Assembly: GCF_040436345.1 (NCBI RefSeq)
Contig: NC_133236.1
Span: 18,679,466-18,743,465 of the forward strand
DNA: 64,000 bases
Direction: 5' to 3'
Origin: Pagrus major
Lineage: Eukaryota > Chordata > Actinopteri > Spariformes > Sparidae
Both the position numbers and the translations under genes were made by a program. The notes beneath the pieces are model-generated. The model was not told the DNA's origin, searched no databases, and worked only from the letters and a program-made list of their open reading frames with translations. Below, one piece after another: positions 20,901-33,619 of the stretch (its first letter is position 1; the number at the start of each line of letters is the position of its first letter).

Positions 20901-23900
20901 TTGTTGCACACAAGTTAGTATTGATCAACGCGTCCTAACGTGCTGTGGCTGTCTTTACTGGATCATGCGGATTGAAGTTGTGTTCACATGATCATCAGCT
21001 AAGTGGCTGAACAACAGTGGTGTCATGCTAAATGGTGGCAATAATACTTGAAAGATCTGCGCAGCCACCGAGCAGCCATGCCGGCTGAGAGGCTCCCCAG
21101 GCTGACCTGCAGGCAGACCATGCTCATGTCTTTTTTTTTTTCTGGAGTTGCACTTCAAAACTAAAGCCTTTCTGGGTAAATGTCATTTCTATTATAAATC
21201 AGTACACGAGATGTCTTTGCAAACAGTTGCACTGTGGTGTACCCAGCAAATCGATGTTTTACAGATTAGAGACAGATACTTGATGTGAGAAAAGAAACTG
21301 GTGTAAAGCTGATCCTCCAGCAGAAGAGCAGTAGCTTGATATTCTTCTGGAGCTCAATCAGTGGACCTAACTTTTAGATGTGAAGTAACTGGTTTGAAGT
21401 GTGTGTAGGCCTATATGTCTTGTGTTTCTGTCACATGTTACTGTATTATTTGAATTTAATTGATAGTTGGCTGCCTTAATCGACTATCAATCATTAGTAA
21501 TATATTAAATATGATTTGAACAATTTTAACCACTGACATGATCTATGTTCGACGCATAATCAGACGAGGCTACATTAGGAGTTAAAAGAACCGATATAAG
21601 AAACACCAAGTTACGTGAAGGATAAACTAAATAACACAAAGTGAAGACATCATCTTAATTTTGGACCTCCTGTCTGTCGCTGTTCAGCAACTGGCCCAAC
21701 AAAATCCAACCCCCTGAAATTTGAGGCCTCTAAATCGCTATAATGTAATATCAGTTTTTCTTTTTGTATTTTTTAAATGACAAATTACTTATATTTAGAT
21801 GAATACACTTTTCATACCAGTATTTTGTATTTCATTTTGATATATTTGAATGGCAAGTACTTGTAATTTGGAAAAAGGACGACGCAGGTTCCAATACAGA
21901 GGAATGAAACTGATGTGCAGCACAGTGTGAGAGTTTATAGCTATTGCTAATTTTCGACTTTTACATGTAAAGCGTGATTAAAATATACAGCTTTCAGTCG
22001 TCAGTATCATAATACCACAATACACAATAGATGTTGAGACGGGCTTCTTCAACACACATGCCACAATACATCAATACAATTATATCCTACATTAAAAGTA
22101 CAATTGGATAACAATGCGTACAACTGGAGGCTGCTTTTAGCCGGCTCTTAACATTTATTGTAAAAGAGTTTATATCTGGAATTAGTTTGATTTCAGTTGG
22201 TAATGTATTCCCCTATGGAGAAAGCTGATATGGTATCTTACAGCTACCAGTCACCATGCTCCTAGTTTTTCTGTTACTGTCTAGTCTTTGCATACAGTAT
22301 GTCTGGAAAGAGGCTCTGGGACTAGACTGAGGATACATTTAGAAATTAATGTGAGAAAACAAAAACTGCCAACAAGTTGTGATGAAGAAGTAGAAACCAG
22401 CTAAATGGTTGACTGCAACTGTTAGTGAATATGTATACTGTTGGATGTATTGGGCAGCTGCAGGTTTGGTCTGCAGCTCTTTGGTGATGAGGTGCGGTAA
22501 TGTATGTACATCTATATAAAACTAACGGTAAATCTTACAATCATGAAGGTTTTAATGTTCAGTTATGGTTGAAACTTTCAGAGAGGTGTCAGTGAATGGA
22601 TGAAACTTGCATCACTATTTTAATTTCCAATAATTGTCTATAAAATGTTAGATTATTTTAAAGGAACTTGGGTGATATATTCATGATGTATGCAGGTTTC
22701 ATTTTTTTTTTTTTTTTTTGGTTGAATTTAGAAATTGATTTAATGACTGGTCATTTCAGCTCTCACTCTGTTCAAATGAGACAGATAAGACACAAATGCA
22801 AAAACTCGACTTGTATGAAGGTAGGATTAGTTGCACAGACTACATTATTTGTGTCTACGTTTACCTGATGATTTGGCAACTGAGTGTTTATTGAAGTTAT
22901 ATGTGACAGGAGCATTGTTGACGGATAGTCTCCAGTGCCTGCTGTTGCTGTGTCCCCCCCACCCCCTGCACAAGATACGGAAACCTAGCCTTTTCCTGGA
23001 GCACTGCGGTGCCAGCATCTTTGCACTCTGACCTCTCTGATGAAATACATATGTGCAAATGCTTTTTCAGTGTTTTGGAGGATATGCTAGGTTAAACATT
23101 TCAGATTATGTGAGCTAAATTGGCTGACGAGGAATCTGTCATCTTACGTCTTCTCACCCTCCCTGGGCTGTTTGGTGTGGAGAAAGTGGTGCAGAAAGGA
23201 GAGATTCACCCTGCCCAGGGGCTGTTTCCATTCTCCTCTGGAAGGGGGTAGAACCAGTTCTGCTTTAGGAATGTGTGTCGACACCCTGGTCATGTGATGG
23301 CCTGAAGCCCTTGTAGTCCCGCAGTGACCTTTAGGGTCAACGACACCCATCCCATTGGTCAGCAGAACGAACAAATGCTCTAAAATGTCTCTTGAGATTT
23401 TGGAGGCTTGGGCTCCATCAGGCCCAAGCATAGACATGAGCTGTAGAGATGATAAACTACTTTGTCTTTTTGTCAGTGTCTCTCGCTGATATTTGGGAGC
23501 CAAAGCCCTCTGTAGATCAATTTCTATAAAGACTATTGACTCTTTCAAAGCAAGAGGAACAAATCACACATTAGTTGTTTATGTAGAGCAGTTTGGTGCT
23601 GTAACCTTTTTACTTTTTTGTTAGAAATTAGACAATACTTTGCAGTCAGCTTGCATGTTTTGTCCCAACCACACTTCCATTCCCAGAGATTGACCAAAGG
23701 GATTATGTGAGAATAGTATTCTTGAAATCATCAATAGGGAGCCCTTTCTTTCTGTGTACACAGCTGGTTTAAATAGAATAGTTATGAAACAGCCTTTTTG
23801 CCACTTTGTTTCTCTGAGATTTAAAATTGCCTGCTGTTCAGAGTATTTGGAACCAGATTATTTCCATGCCCTGGAAAAAATTTGAATTCATAAATAACTC

Positions 23901-24226
23901 GCTTTTACTCTTAATCACCATTGCAAAACATGTCTAAACACCCTCTTGTACAATACAATGAGCAAATTTGACCAAGATGTGGTTGTTTTGCTGAGCCGTA
24001 CCATTAATCGGCATAATTTTGTGTGACAGTTGTGCTAGACAAATAGTCTCCAGCGTCACTAAATGATTCTTCACCGTTGTGTTAAGTTTGACTTTACAAG
24101 GTCGTTAGATCACCACTGTCGGTCTGACTCTCTGTGGTCACAATAAACTCTGGTCTCCTTCCAGACAGGAAACTCATTGCTGCATGTGTGTGTGTGTGTG
24201 TGTGTGTCTGTGCGCCTTTTATGCAG
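20441..24226. other. zbtb2: zbtb2 intron 1
   Basis: About 3.8 kb if the donor at 20440 is used. It contains a short T run near 22700 and a (TG)n microsatellite at 24185-24207 just before the acceptor (CTTTTATGCAG ending 24226). No coding exon recognised. Confidence 0.55.
24185..24207. repeat. (TG)n tract before the zbtb2 exon 2 acceptor
   Basis: About 11 TG units ending 20 bases upstream of the acceptor, inside the polypyrimidine/branch region. UG runs near acceptors can bind splicing factors such as TDP-43 or CELF. Confidence 0.85.
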
Positions 24227-24407
24227 GTTGAAGAATGGAGTTGGCCAACCATGGTCTTATCCTGCTGCAGCAGCTTAACGCTCAGAGGGAGTTTGGCTTC
24301 CTGTGTGACTGCACTGTGGCTATCGGAGATGTCTTCTTCAAAGCCCACAAAGCTGTCCTCGCCGCCTTCTCCAACTACTTCAGAATGCTCTTCATTCACC
24401 AGGACAG
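24227..24407 (+). CDS. zbtb2: zbtb2 exon 2: start codon and first half of BTB
   Basis: Acceptor at 24226, eight bases of 5' UTR, then ATG at 24235 (context AAGAATGG). Encodes [20 protein letters not shown] through MLFIHQD plus two bases. The open frame runs on into the intron to 24519, but the spliced product matches the family. Confidence 0.93.
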
Positions 24408-26291
24408 GTACAGGAGGAATGCATTAACAGTTGGACACAAGCTCAATACCAAACTAAGATGTGTTTTTATTGTCAGATCAGCGAATTTAACAAATTCTGC
24501 GGCCAAACCATGTCATTGACTAGTTCTGATGTTTTCAAATACTACTTTTTTCTCAGTAGTTGAGCACTGGACTGTGTCTAAATCTATTTAGTGTGAGGAC
24601 CCACAACTAATGTCTTTGTTCAATCACTTGAGGTGACAAATTGGAAGGTCTGTAAAGATCAAAAGATGTTATCTCTGCTGCCCCAATAATGTGTTAGTGC
24701 AAGGTTCCCTCACTGAAGAAGATATAGACCCCAACAGATTTATACACATGCCAGTTTTCAACAACCTGCAACCAGTGACGTTAACATGTTTTCCTCAAAT
24801 AGTGACGAAATTCTGATTGACAGTTAAACATTTAAGTTAACTGTTATGTCTTTGTGTTTCAGTGACTGTGTGCGCCTGAAGGCTGCTGACATCCAACCAG
24901 ATATCTTCAGCTACCTCCTCAACCTGATGTACACAGGCAAGCTCGCACCCCAGTTGATAGACCCTGCACGGCTGGAGCAGGGGGTCAGATTCCTGCATGC
25001 CTATCCACTCTTGCAGGAGGCCAGCCAGTCTGTGTATTCACACCCTGAGCACAGCATCAACCTGTCCACCTCCCTCTACGGCATCCAGATCTCTGACCAA
25101 CAGGTAGGGCTGTCAGCCGGGTTGTCAGCCAGGCTGTCCAGTCGACGGCAGCTCTCCTCGCCGTTTGACATGGAGCAGCACAGCTCAGAGGGGAAGTATC
25201 CGTCCACGACAGCTGCCGCAGTTTCATATGCAGATTCCTTACCGTCCAAGCTAGCTTCCTCACCCCTCGACGGGGAGGCCTCAACCAGCGGCACCAAGCC
25301 CTCAACTGAGGAGGGGGGAATGGACTTGATAAATGCTGATGGTTCCTCAGTCAATGCCATCCTCCATGTAAAGCCAAGTATCATGAAGAGGAGCGCCTCC
25401 TTTAGGAAGCATTACTCCTGTCATCTGTGCAGCAGCCGATTCACCCAGAGGAGCCTGCTCAGAGAGCATCTCCTCCAGCACACCCATGCTCTGCAGCAGG
25501 TGTCAGCTGAGCCCAGCAGTGCACTCTCACCTGTCATGACTGGAGAACAAAGAATGCTCGAGGTAGAGGGGTTCCTTAAGGGAAACAAGGCAGGGTCAAG
25601 TGCCTCAGCTTCCACTACAGCAGTGGAGATAATAAGCGACAGTGAGCAGACGCCTGTTTCCGGTACCAACTCGGACTCTCCTCGAGCAGAGGTGTCCACA
25701 TCCAGCTGGGGGGTGGGAGGATTAAATTCTCAGGCAGACACACCGCCTCCGTCAGACATCGCGGACATCGACAACCTGGAGAGTGCCGACTTGGACAGGG
25801 AGGTGAAGCGGCGGAAGTACGAGTGCTCCACCTGTGGGAGAAAGTTTATTCAGAAGAGTCACTGGCGGGAGCACATGTACATCCACACGGGCAAGCCCTT
25901 CAAATGCAGCGCTTGCGGCAAGAGCTTCTGCCGGGCCAACCAGGCTGCCCGGCACGTGTGCCTGAACCAAGGGGCCGATTCCTACACCATGGTGGACCGG
26001 CAGAGCATGGAGCTGTGCGCAGCAGGCGATGACAGCAGCCAGATGGAGGCGATGTTCTTGGGCTCATCAAAACCTTACAAGTGTAACATTTGTGCGACCA
26101 CCTTCTCCAGTCCAAACGAGGTGATCAAACACTTGTGCTTCACCCAAGGTGGATTGGTGGGGCTGCAGGGAAACACGGGCGCAGGGATGGCTCTCCAGCG
26201 TGAAGAGTTTTCCAAAGATGAGGGCTCTGATTTGTCCAACTCTGGCACCCCACTGGAACCCATAAAGACTGAGGAGATCCTCGTAGAGTAG
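24235..26291 (+). CDS. zbtb2: Zinc finger and BTB domain protein 2
   Basis: BTB zinc-finger transcription regulator; the human protein is a nuclear repressor that acts at GC-box promoters and binds chromatin-modifying partners. Two coding exons, 24235-24407 and 24863-26291, join in frame (GACAG/GTACAG donor, TTTCAG acceptor) to give 533 residues against 514 in human. The BTB/POZ domain spans about residues 14-120 ([20 protein letters not shown]...). C2H2 fingers lie at 242-264 (YSCHLC...) and 377-399 (YECSTC...), followed at 404-424 and 463-483 by fingers whose last ligand is Cys (RHVC and KHLC). [11 protein letters not shown] and [10 protein letters not shown] are near identical to human as remembered. 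The C-terminal IKTEE resembles a SUMO-acceptor motif. Teleosts may keep two paralogues, so a or b is not assigned. It converges on akap12. Confidence 0.96.
24863..26291 (+). CDS. zbtb2: zbtb2 exon 3: rest of BTB, linker, four zinc fingers
   Basis: Begins [20 protein letters not shown] after the acceptor at 24861-24862; the ATG at 24846 is intronic. The Ser-rich linker is the least conserved part. Stop TAG at 26289-26291. The 3' UTR follows; its end is not identified. Confidence 0.95.
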
Positions 26292-27442
26292 TGCCAAAAC
26301 TGTGTATTTGTCCTTTTTAACATGTATGTTTATTTTCTAAATTATGGTTAATAGGTAAGCTAAAGGTGAAGTTAGTCAGGGTATGTATGTTGGAGGCTCC
26401 CAATCTACTAAAAATATTTTTTTTAGTATATTTTGGAATTTTTTGGCCCTGAGTTTGACAAAAAAGTATATTAAATAGTAAAGTTAATAGCCTGTAGCTC
26501 TCTGGAGTTCAGTCCCTCATTATTAGAAAAGCATATAACTAAGGAGGATAAGGTAACTACGACCTTGTCTCATCTCATCATTTTATAGTTGCTGTACATT
26601 GGTATAAAACTCTTACATGTCAGGCTGTACCACGTTGTAGTTTGTCTTAAGAGCCACGGTTGTGGTAAGGCTGCACAAGCGGACTTTGAGTATAAAAGGA
26701 AGAGGAAGCAGAGACGGTTCCGGAAGAGACAGCCGGTTGTGAGATGAGTTGGCCCTGTTAGATTTGAGGAGAAGAGAAAGAGGCGAGAACTACTAGCAAT
26801 GCCTATTCTGCACATCAGGTATAGATTATGATTCCAGCTAAAAGCACACAAATTATTCAGAGCTGAGACAATCTGTGCTCTCTTTTTGAGTCGATGCCTG
26901 ATATACAGGAAAGTACATTTGTCTTCCAGTCATGTTTTGGTTGACTCGACAGAATGAATACTTTGAAACGTGATGTAATGACCGTTTTTTTCATCGTTCT
27001 CTGCAACCGTTTAGCTGTTTTACTCTGTGTTTCGTCAGCTGTGCTAGGTGTGAGTATGGTTCCTGTGTCATTACACCATATTTAAGCACAATCACTCTGC
27101 ATAATAACAATTTCACCACTGAAAGTTGGTCATAACAACCGAGAGTGGTCATTGTGTTTACAGATGAGCCACTTTTATCCTGTTTTTGCTAATTTTTACT
27201 TAAGTTGGAAGCAACATGTTCCATTCAGACAGGAGGCTATCCTGTACAATGTTCTACATCTTGTCTTTATATAATTTGCTCGAATCTACATCTAAAAGCC
27301 CTTAATTTTTATTTGACATGCTTTTCTAATTTTATATACAATGCTATATTTACAAAGATTATATTGCAAAATGTGTATGTATATTAATAGACAAAAAGCT
27401 TTTAAAATAGGATTCCATTTGGTTTAGAAAAAGTTTATATAT
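26292..27442. other. zbtb2: zbtb2 3' UTR and flank
   Basis: Non-coding. No canonical AATAAA was found before the repeat cluster beginning at 27444, so the mature 3' end is unresolved. Confidence 0.4.
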
Positions 27443-28257
27443 TAGGGATGGGCACAATGGATTTATCTTTATCTAAGAAATAGGTTAAAAGTGGTTTGAA
27501 TTAAAAAGATTGTTTGGGATTGTAAGTCTCTTCCCGTAATTGTTAACCTTCTTGTGCAAAGGGAAACATTTTCTCTGTATTATTACGACCTTCTGACATT
27601 TATATTTGTTCTTTAACTTGATCCACATCAGAAAAGGAAGTAGTAGTTTATAGAAAATGGCAAAGGAAAGAATTTTAGAGTTTTAATGTTCAACCAGTAA
27701 GTGTGGAGGTTGTATGAACTCAGTGTGACACAGGAAGAGTTAGCTTTAAATGACAGGTTGATCTCTACACATGTGTTATGGGAATATATAAGATGTTATT
27801 TATTATCACCCACGACATCAATTACCTGAGATAACAGAAACACCTTCTATGTACTACTGATGACTGGAAATTGTGAAGAATCTTTAAATACATGTTCAAT
27901 TAATGTGTAGCAGTTGTATCATTTGTCATGCTGAAACATGTGAAATATAACAGTAGCACAGGTAGCATTATACAGGTTGTTCAGGAGCAAAATTCTCAAT
28001 TGGGCTCGTGTCTGGCCAAGATGGTCGGGTTTATGCAAATTTTAAGATATAGCAACGAGCATCACTGTGTTCATTTTTTGTGTCATTTTGAGTGTGATTA
28101 ACTTGACAGTAGAGCGGCAATGATTAGTTGTTTGGAAAAAAAAAAGAATCGCCAGCTGTTTTGATAACCGAGGAATCGTTTCTGTCACTTTCTTTAAAAG
28201 GAAAAATGTTAAACATTTGCTTGTTCTTACCTCTTAAAGATAAGTTCACCTAAAAAC

Positions 28258-28605
28258 CGCAAAACAGCGTTGCAGCATTCTCCTAAACAACTGAAGTAGA
28301 TGGGACTTGTTTTAAAAAGTAAAAAAAGAAAATAAAGACATAAAATGGCTCCATACAGCTAGTCTGCTGTAATCCAAATATCTGGAAGCCCTGAGATCCC
28401 AAATTGATTTTAAAAGACATTATTAAGCCAAATTCTTCACTGTAGCTGCTAAGCTAAAAGCGTTTACACCCCATCTGAAGTGGATGCATGAGCTCAGATG
28501 TGCGTCGAGTGTAAATATTGTTTTAAATCAACGTGGGATTTCTGGGCATCTGGAGACTTGGATCACACCGGACGAGTCATTTATGTTTTTATTTTTTTCA
28601 GTTGT
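28258..28605. mobile_element. Fold-back element, copy A
   Basis: Left arm contains CAACTGAAGTAGATGGGACT, AAAATGGCTCCATACAGC and AATCCAAATATCTGGA; the right arm contains diverged reverse complements (CATCTGGAGACTTGGAT, CAGTTGTTT). It matches copy B at 33620-34040 over its whole left arm, with conserved AAGCGTTTACAC near the centre. Likely a MITE. Confidence 0.65.
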
Positions 28606-28639
28606 TTCTTCCCCAATGTGAAGAGCGTTTTTCCACAAT

Positions 28640-28715
28640 TTTTTGACAATTTAAAGACTAAAGGATTAAACGATTATACATGATATTAATTGTTAGTTGC
28701 AGTCCTACATGTCAA
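28640..28715. repeat. End of a teleost 'GTTAGTTGCAG' repeat
   Basis: GATTAAACGATTATAC then TTAATTGTTAGTTGCAGTCC resembles the end of a fish repeat remembered as ...AATCGTTAGTTGCAGCCCT. The opposite end may be 28094-28210 (GATTAGTTGTTTGGAAAAAA, AATCGCCAGCTGTTTTGATA). Confidence 0.5.
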
Positions 28716-29190
28716 GACAAGTACACATAACTAATAGAAATAAGGTGTTTTTATCTTAATGCATTTGAATATTAAGTTTAAGTTATTTTAAGTCCAGTTA
28801 AACTGTCTTGATACTGTTGTTATTTCTTCTAGTGGAAAATAAATTCCACATCATAATGTTATCGCTGCAACATTAACTTGTTTTTGCTGAAAAAACTATA
28901 AAAATGTGTGGTGACAATGTGATCTGTCCATCTTTATCCAACCCCTATTTGCAAAAACCAAAAGTCTAATAAGTCTATTAAGTATCCTATAACATCCTAG
29001 AGACAAATGCGAAAGACTTTTAATGTCATTTTCCACATTATGTTAAAGGATGCTTGTTAACGAAGCCACACAAACAGCTCATTATTGTGTATTTTAGAAA
29101 ATTATTATAATTGAAGTCCTTGTTGAATTTATCGACTTTCATTTATTTTAATAAATCTATGAAAATATAAAACACATGCCCATCCCTAGT

Positions 29191-31135
29191 ATGTTTAATA
29201 TGTGTTGTTTTATTTGTTTTGCTTTGAGCCAATTCCACCCAGCCTCAAGTACAAGTTTGTGACGGTGAGGATGAGGCCCACTTCCAATTCATTTGATTTT
29301 TCTACTCCCGCTATATTAAGTATTGAAAAGCAGCTGCTGCTTCGATGCAATGAGCCCAGTGTTTGGCTAGGTGGAGCTGTTTCTCTTAATGTCAACTCAG
29401 GTCCAGTGAGGGGGGGTGGCTGTCAAATTTGAGGTAATATCTTAACTAGTGTTTTGTGGTGTAGTTGCCAATCATTTGACTATCTTTGCCATAAATCAAT
29501 ATTCCATCACATTTTGGTTCACATAATTAAAAAAAACACGTGAATTTGATCTAATGAGTGTTACATTTTGACGAACGTGGAAGGATTCTTGTTTTGTTTG
29601 GGGAATTGAAATGCTGTACTACTGACATTCATTTGACACACAGAAATATGCACATCTTTGTGAAAAGTCGAAATCCCTCCTCAGCTCAAGTTGTATTTGT
29701 TCTTCTGCCACACCAGTCTTGTAACTAAATGGTCGTGTATGTGTGTGTTTGAACATCTCTGTATCTCAGGAAGATGAGAAGTTTCACATAATGTCTCTTC
29801 TGTCCTCTCTCAATAATCAGTCATTTCCACCCCATGATCCCTCTCCTCAATGCCCATCTGACATCTACTGTGATCAATCTGTGTTCTCAGGAATGTGAGT
29901 AATTTTCTGTATAAACAACTTGTTTTTTTTTTCAGTGAAGAGTGAACAATAAAAACATGTCTTTTTAAAATTGTGGATCTTTTTTGTCCCAACAAACGAG
30001 CTTCAGGAGCCGTTGAGCATTTATAAGTATTATATAAACATTTAGTATATGTGTTATAGCACACTATAGTTCAATTATAGCTAGCTAAGATGACATCTCA
30101 CATGTTTATTAATGGACAGTCTTTGTCAAATGTTTTAACTTGCTATTGACAACACATTTTATATTCTTAGTCTGTTTTTTACTTGTTTTATTATGTGTTT
30201 ATACAGCAGCCTCCACTAATGGATGCCCTCAGGTGGAGTTATAGATGTTGACTAAACATAAACATATATTCCATATTCAATTTACAATTTACAAGATTGT
30301 CTGAAGGGGAGGGTGTTGTCTTATAGTCTCCTTTGAGAGACATCGATATCGCCTTAGAACTACATTATAGTGTGTTACAAACCATTTAATTAACGTTTTT
30401 ACTCTGCCCATGAATCCTAAATGTAGTTGCTGGGGGTTAAAGGGTCACAAATTCAAATTCAATTAAATTCCTGTAGTGCTATTTATCCACCTAGATTGTT
30501 TTGGTGTGAATTTTGGAGATATCAGTCTGAAACTTTTTACTTTTATTCCCTACCTATTAACACAAATATCTGTACTTTCTACTCATTATATTAACAGCTT
30601 GGACTAATCCTACTGATACTGATTCTGCTCTTTGAATTATATTAATATGACATGAGGTTTTACTTTGCCACTTTGGGTACATTTACAGAGCTGGTACTTT
30701 CTAACTTTTACTTGAGTAAAGAAGTTGATTCAGTACTTTACTTCTAAGTCTTTTTTTTACACAACTATCTGTACTTCTACTTGAGTAAAGAATGTGTATA
30801 TTTTGCCACTTCTGATGATAACCCGGTTACTCCAGATAATCCACAGACCTTGTTGTGAGCAGTTTCATGTAGGAACCATTTTCTTTCTGTATCACTGTCA
30901 TCTAGTTCCATTATACTTAAGAGAGGGCAGACATCTCTATGGCTGGTATATCCAAAACTCAGCAACTCACACCAAAACAAACAGGTAAGTGAAGAAATAT
31001 ATATTTCTGATTCTGTGGTGAACTGTCCCTTTAAGTTTTATCCTTGCTGCAGTTATAAATAATGTCTTTGCAGTGATTAATTATGTGTTTGAAGGCCCAG
31101 GGATTAATACAAAACGCACACCAATTTTCTCTAAC
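29191..31135. other. Intergenic between zbtb2 and akap12
   Basis: Non-coding. The only recognised element is the repeat at 30440-30830. AATAAA-type motifs on the plus strand (for example 29948) could end a very long zbtb2 3' UTR but cannot be assigned. Confidence 0.4.
30440..30830. repeat. Teleost 'TTTTACTTGAGTAAAG' repeat
   Basis: Repeated strings TTTTACTTGAGTAAAGAA and TACTTCTACTTGAGTAAAG with GTACTTTCT and CAGTACTTTACTTC. I remember this signature from a family very common in percomorph fish; the same family occurs at 61330-61475 and 62793-63165. Confidence 0.6.
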
Positions 31136-31141
31136 TTTATT
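31136..31141 (-). terminator. akap12: Candidate akap12 polyadenylation signal
   Basis: AATAAA on the minus strand followed about 16 bases later by TTGGTGTGCGTTTTGT, a GU-rich downstream element. It would serve the terminal 3' UTR exon implied by the donor next to the akap12 stop. Unproven. Confidence 0.35.
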
Positions 31142-33600
31142 GAATGAAATATAGACAAGTTTCTGCATCCTTACTATTAACAGCTTGGGAAATACAAAAG
31201 ACAGCTAAGACCATGCTACATGGATATTAGGCTAAATGGCTGCAGATTATGAGTTAATATTACAACAATATGGTTTTTAAGTACATACAGTAGGTAAACA
31301 ATCTGTACAAATGTTAACAGGTTCACAGTTAAGTGTGTTACAAAAAGCAGGGAGGACTGAGTGGGCCGGTGCCCAGCTAAATGCTTTACATTAGGCAACA
31401 ATAGCAAAAGTCTTTAGTTCACTCTATTTATTTTTATATAAAGCCGAGTATGGATGTGACACACCTTCTAGAGTCAAAGTAAAGGGAAGTGGTGACCTAA
31501 CAGGGGTCCGTACTTCCTGATTTTTCTCTCGTTTGGTCATAAAGCTGAGTGAAATGTGAGCTGCTCGTGTCAGCCACCAAATTAAAATCGATGGATTGTA
31601 GAAGCACTCACAGTTAATCCTCAAGATATCTGAATGATTGACACAGTGCAAGTTTGCAAAATTTGGTAGGAAATAAACAAATACCAGTGTAACCCATAGT
31701 CACATGTTTGCTTTGGTGCTAGTGGATCAGAGGAATGTTTAAGTTATTCCGCCCTGCTAAAAAGAAAACTCCTACTTTGCCAATAAACTAGCAAAATAAG
31801 CCCTGACCTTATTACTTAGGTTAAATGCATGACTCAAAGTGGCTGAGGATGCTGCAGGAATTTAATTGGATGCAACTGATGTCTTATCCCATGAGCAATG
31901 GAAAGACCATGACTCCCTGACTGATCTTAACTCGATTTGGCTTTTAAATTAAGAATAAAATGAGCTTTTGTTTTTGCCTCTGGTACCATGCAGTCGGTGT
32001 CTGTGCCTCTCTAAATCCCCAACCGGTGAGTTTAAATCCTCCCTGGTGCCAGATTAATGAACCTGAGCTATCATGCTGGGTGAAGAACACGACATAGGAG
32101 CAGGTACCATGAGACTGGACTGAACAAAGTTTATCACCCTTGTTAAAACATACAGTCAGCGGGTGAAGACTAAAGGGTTCACTACTTTTTGTAGGCAACA
32201 GAGGGCGTCAATATACTGTCTTTTCATCTTGAATATAAATATAGTGTATAGAGGACGGTGTTAAAACTGCTACACACGTAATACATACAGTATGTCACAC
32301 ACAAACTCAGAAAACATTGCCATTATTAAACACGGTGAACATAATTTGCTTTTCAAGTGTTTCTTATATCTTCCAGCATCCTTTATATGTCACTGTTTAC
32401 CAAATACCTCTGCCACATGATCAGATGAGGGTGTTATAATAGTATTTTATTGTATTATTACATGAAACAATGTGTAACAATGTCTTTTTTCACAGTAAAT
32501 CAGGCAGTGATTTCTTTTGTCTTACCTACATGAAGCTTATTAAGTATTTCGATTGGGTGCAGAGTGACAAGACAAGTGTCGAAAGTCAAACGTGGTGCAT
32601 TTGATATCATCACTCATACTCGCTGCCCTCTTGTTGTTTTCTTCAGTCAGCGTTTATCGCTTACTGTCAGTGGAATCACACTTGTACCATGGTTTAGTTA
32701 TAATTGCTACAGTCTTAAAAATAATCACTGAATATGACAATTAAAGCTGTGATACACCGGTCACTTATATGCAGCAGTTTGGTAAATTTTAGATAGCATC
32801 AACTGTTAAATTGACTGTCATTTTGTTGCTCAGAAGAATACCTGATGTATCACAGCCTAATATGGGAATTTCAAAAACAGGCAAGAATTTTACATACAAT
32901 AACAAAATAGGGCAAAAACTGAAAAAATAAACACTTAAGGGAAACGAAAGAATACTCAAGATATAAATACAATATACAAGATAATAATCCTCCATCTCTT
33001 CACCTTCTGGCACCATCTCACTCTCGCAACTTCACACATGCAAACGCACACACATATATGAACAGATTCACACTCAACCGGGTTGCAGACCTTCATCTGA
33101 TGCAGCAAGGGCAATGGAAAGTCACGGAGACGCTGAACGTACATCACACTGATTACAAGCCAGATGGGATGCCATGCTTTAGTGTGTGTGTGCGTGTGTG
33201 TGAGAGTGAGTGAGTGGGTGAGGATATGGCGGTGGGACGTCACATTGGGCTGCAGGATGGGTTTGGAGTCTCAGTCAGTCTCTCTGGGCGGGATGGGTGG
33301 AGCCCAGTCTCAGTGTGTTAGCACAGAGCTGCCTCTTCCTCTCTCTCTCTCTCCCTCTCTCCCTCATCACTCACTTCCTGGTCCAGACATTGTGTCTCCC
33401 AGGCATCAGTCGTGTATCTTCAGCTGTGATGGAGAGGCACAAGAGCAGATATTAGGAACAAGAACAGACTGCATCTTTTCTGAGCTTGACATTACATTTG
33501 GCCACAACCATGTCACCTAGTATGTTATATTGTAAGAGTAGACTATCATTGAAGGATAAATAAACAGTCATTGTCTACTGACACCCATTATGGTTTCATA
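31142..33600. other. Possible akap12 3' UTR exon and intergenic DNA
   Basis: No open frame with recognisable homology. A CT microsatellite at 33340-33362 and a TG-rich stretch near 33182-33220 are present. If akap12 has a spliced 3' UTR its last exon would be here; the acceptor was not identified. Confidence 0.3.
32195..32209 (+). promoter_or_regulatory. Candidate CTCF site between zbtb2 and akap12
   Basis: GCAACAGAGGGCGTC matches the CTCF core ACAGAGGGCG with mismatches at the edges. Weaker than the 15766 site. Confidence 0.25.
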
Positions 33601-33619
33601 GTTCACAAAACATTTCTGG

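Larger units (their letters stand above)
27444..29190. mobile_element. TA-flanked inverted-repeat element with nested repeats
   Basis: Left end TA-GGGATGGGCA (27444-27455) and right end TGCCCATCCC-TA (29177-29188) are perfect inverted repeats flanked by TA dinucleotides, as for Tc1/mariner or Harbinger-type insertions. No transposase frame is visible inside, so the element is non-autonomous or dead. A fish 'ATTAGTTGTTTGG' type repeat (28110-28210 and 28640-28710) and a fold-back element lie within it. Exact bases of the ends are good to about one position. Confidence 0.5.

Noticed and set aside
23144-23548. 134-codon minus-strand frame in zbtb2 intron 1
   Set aside because: No recognisable domain, no neighbouring exon and no splice support; treated as chance, though a protein search would settle it.
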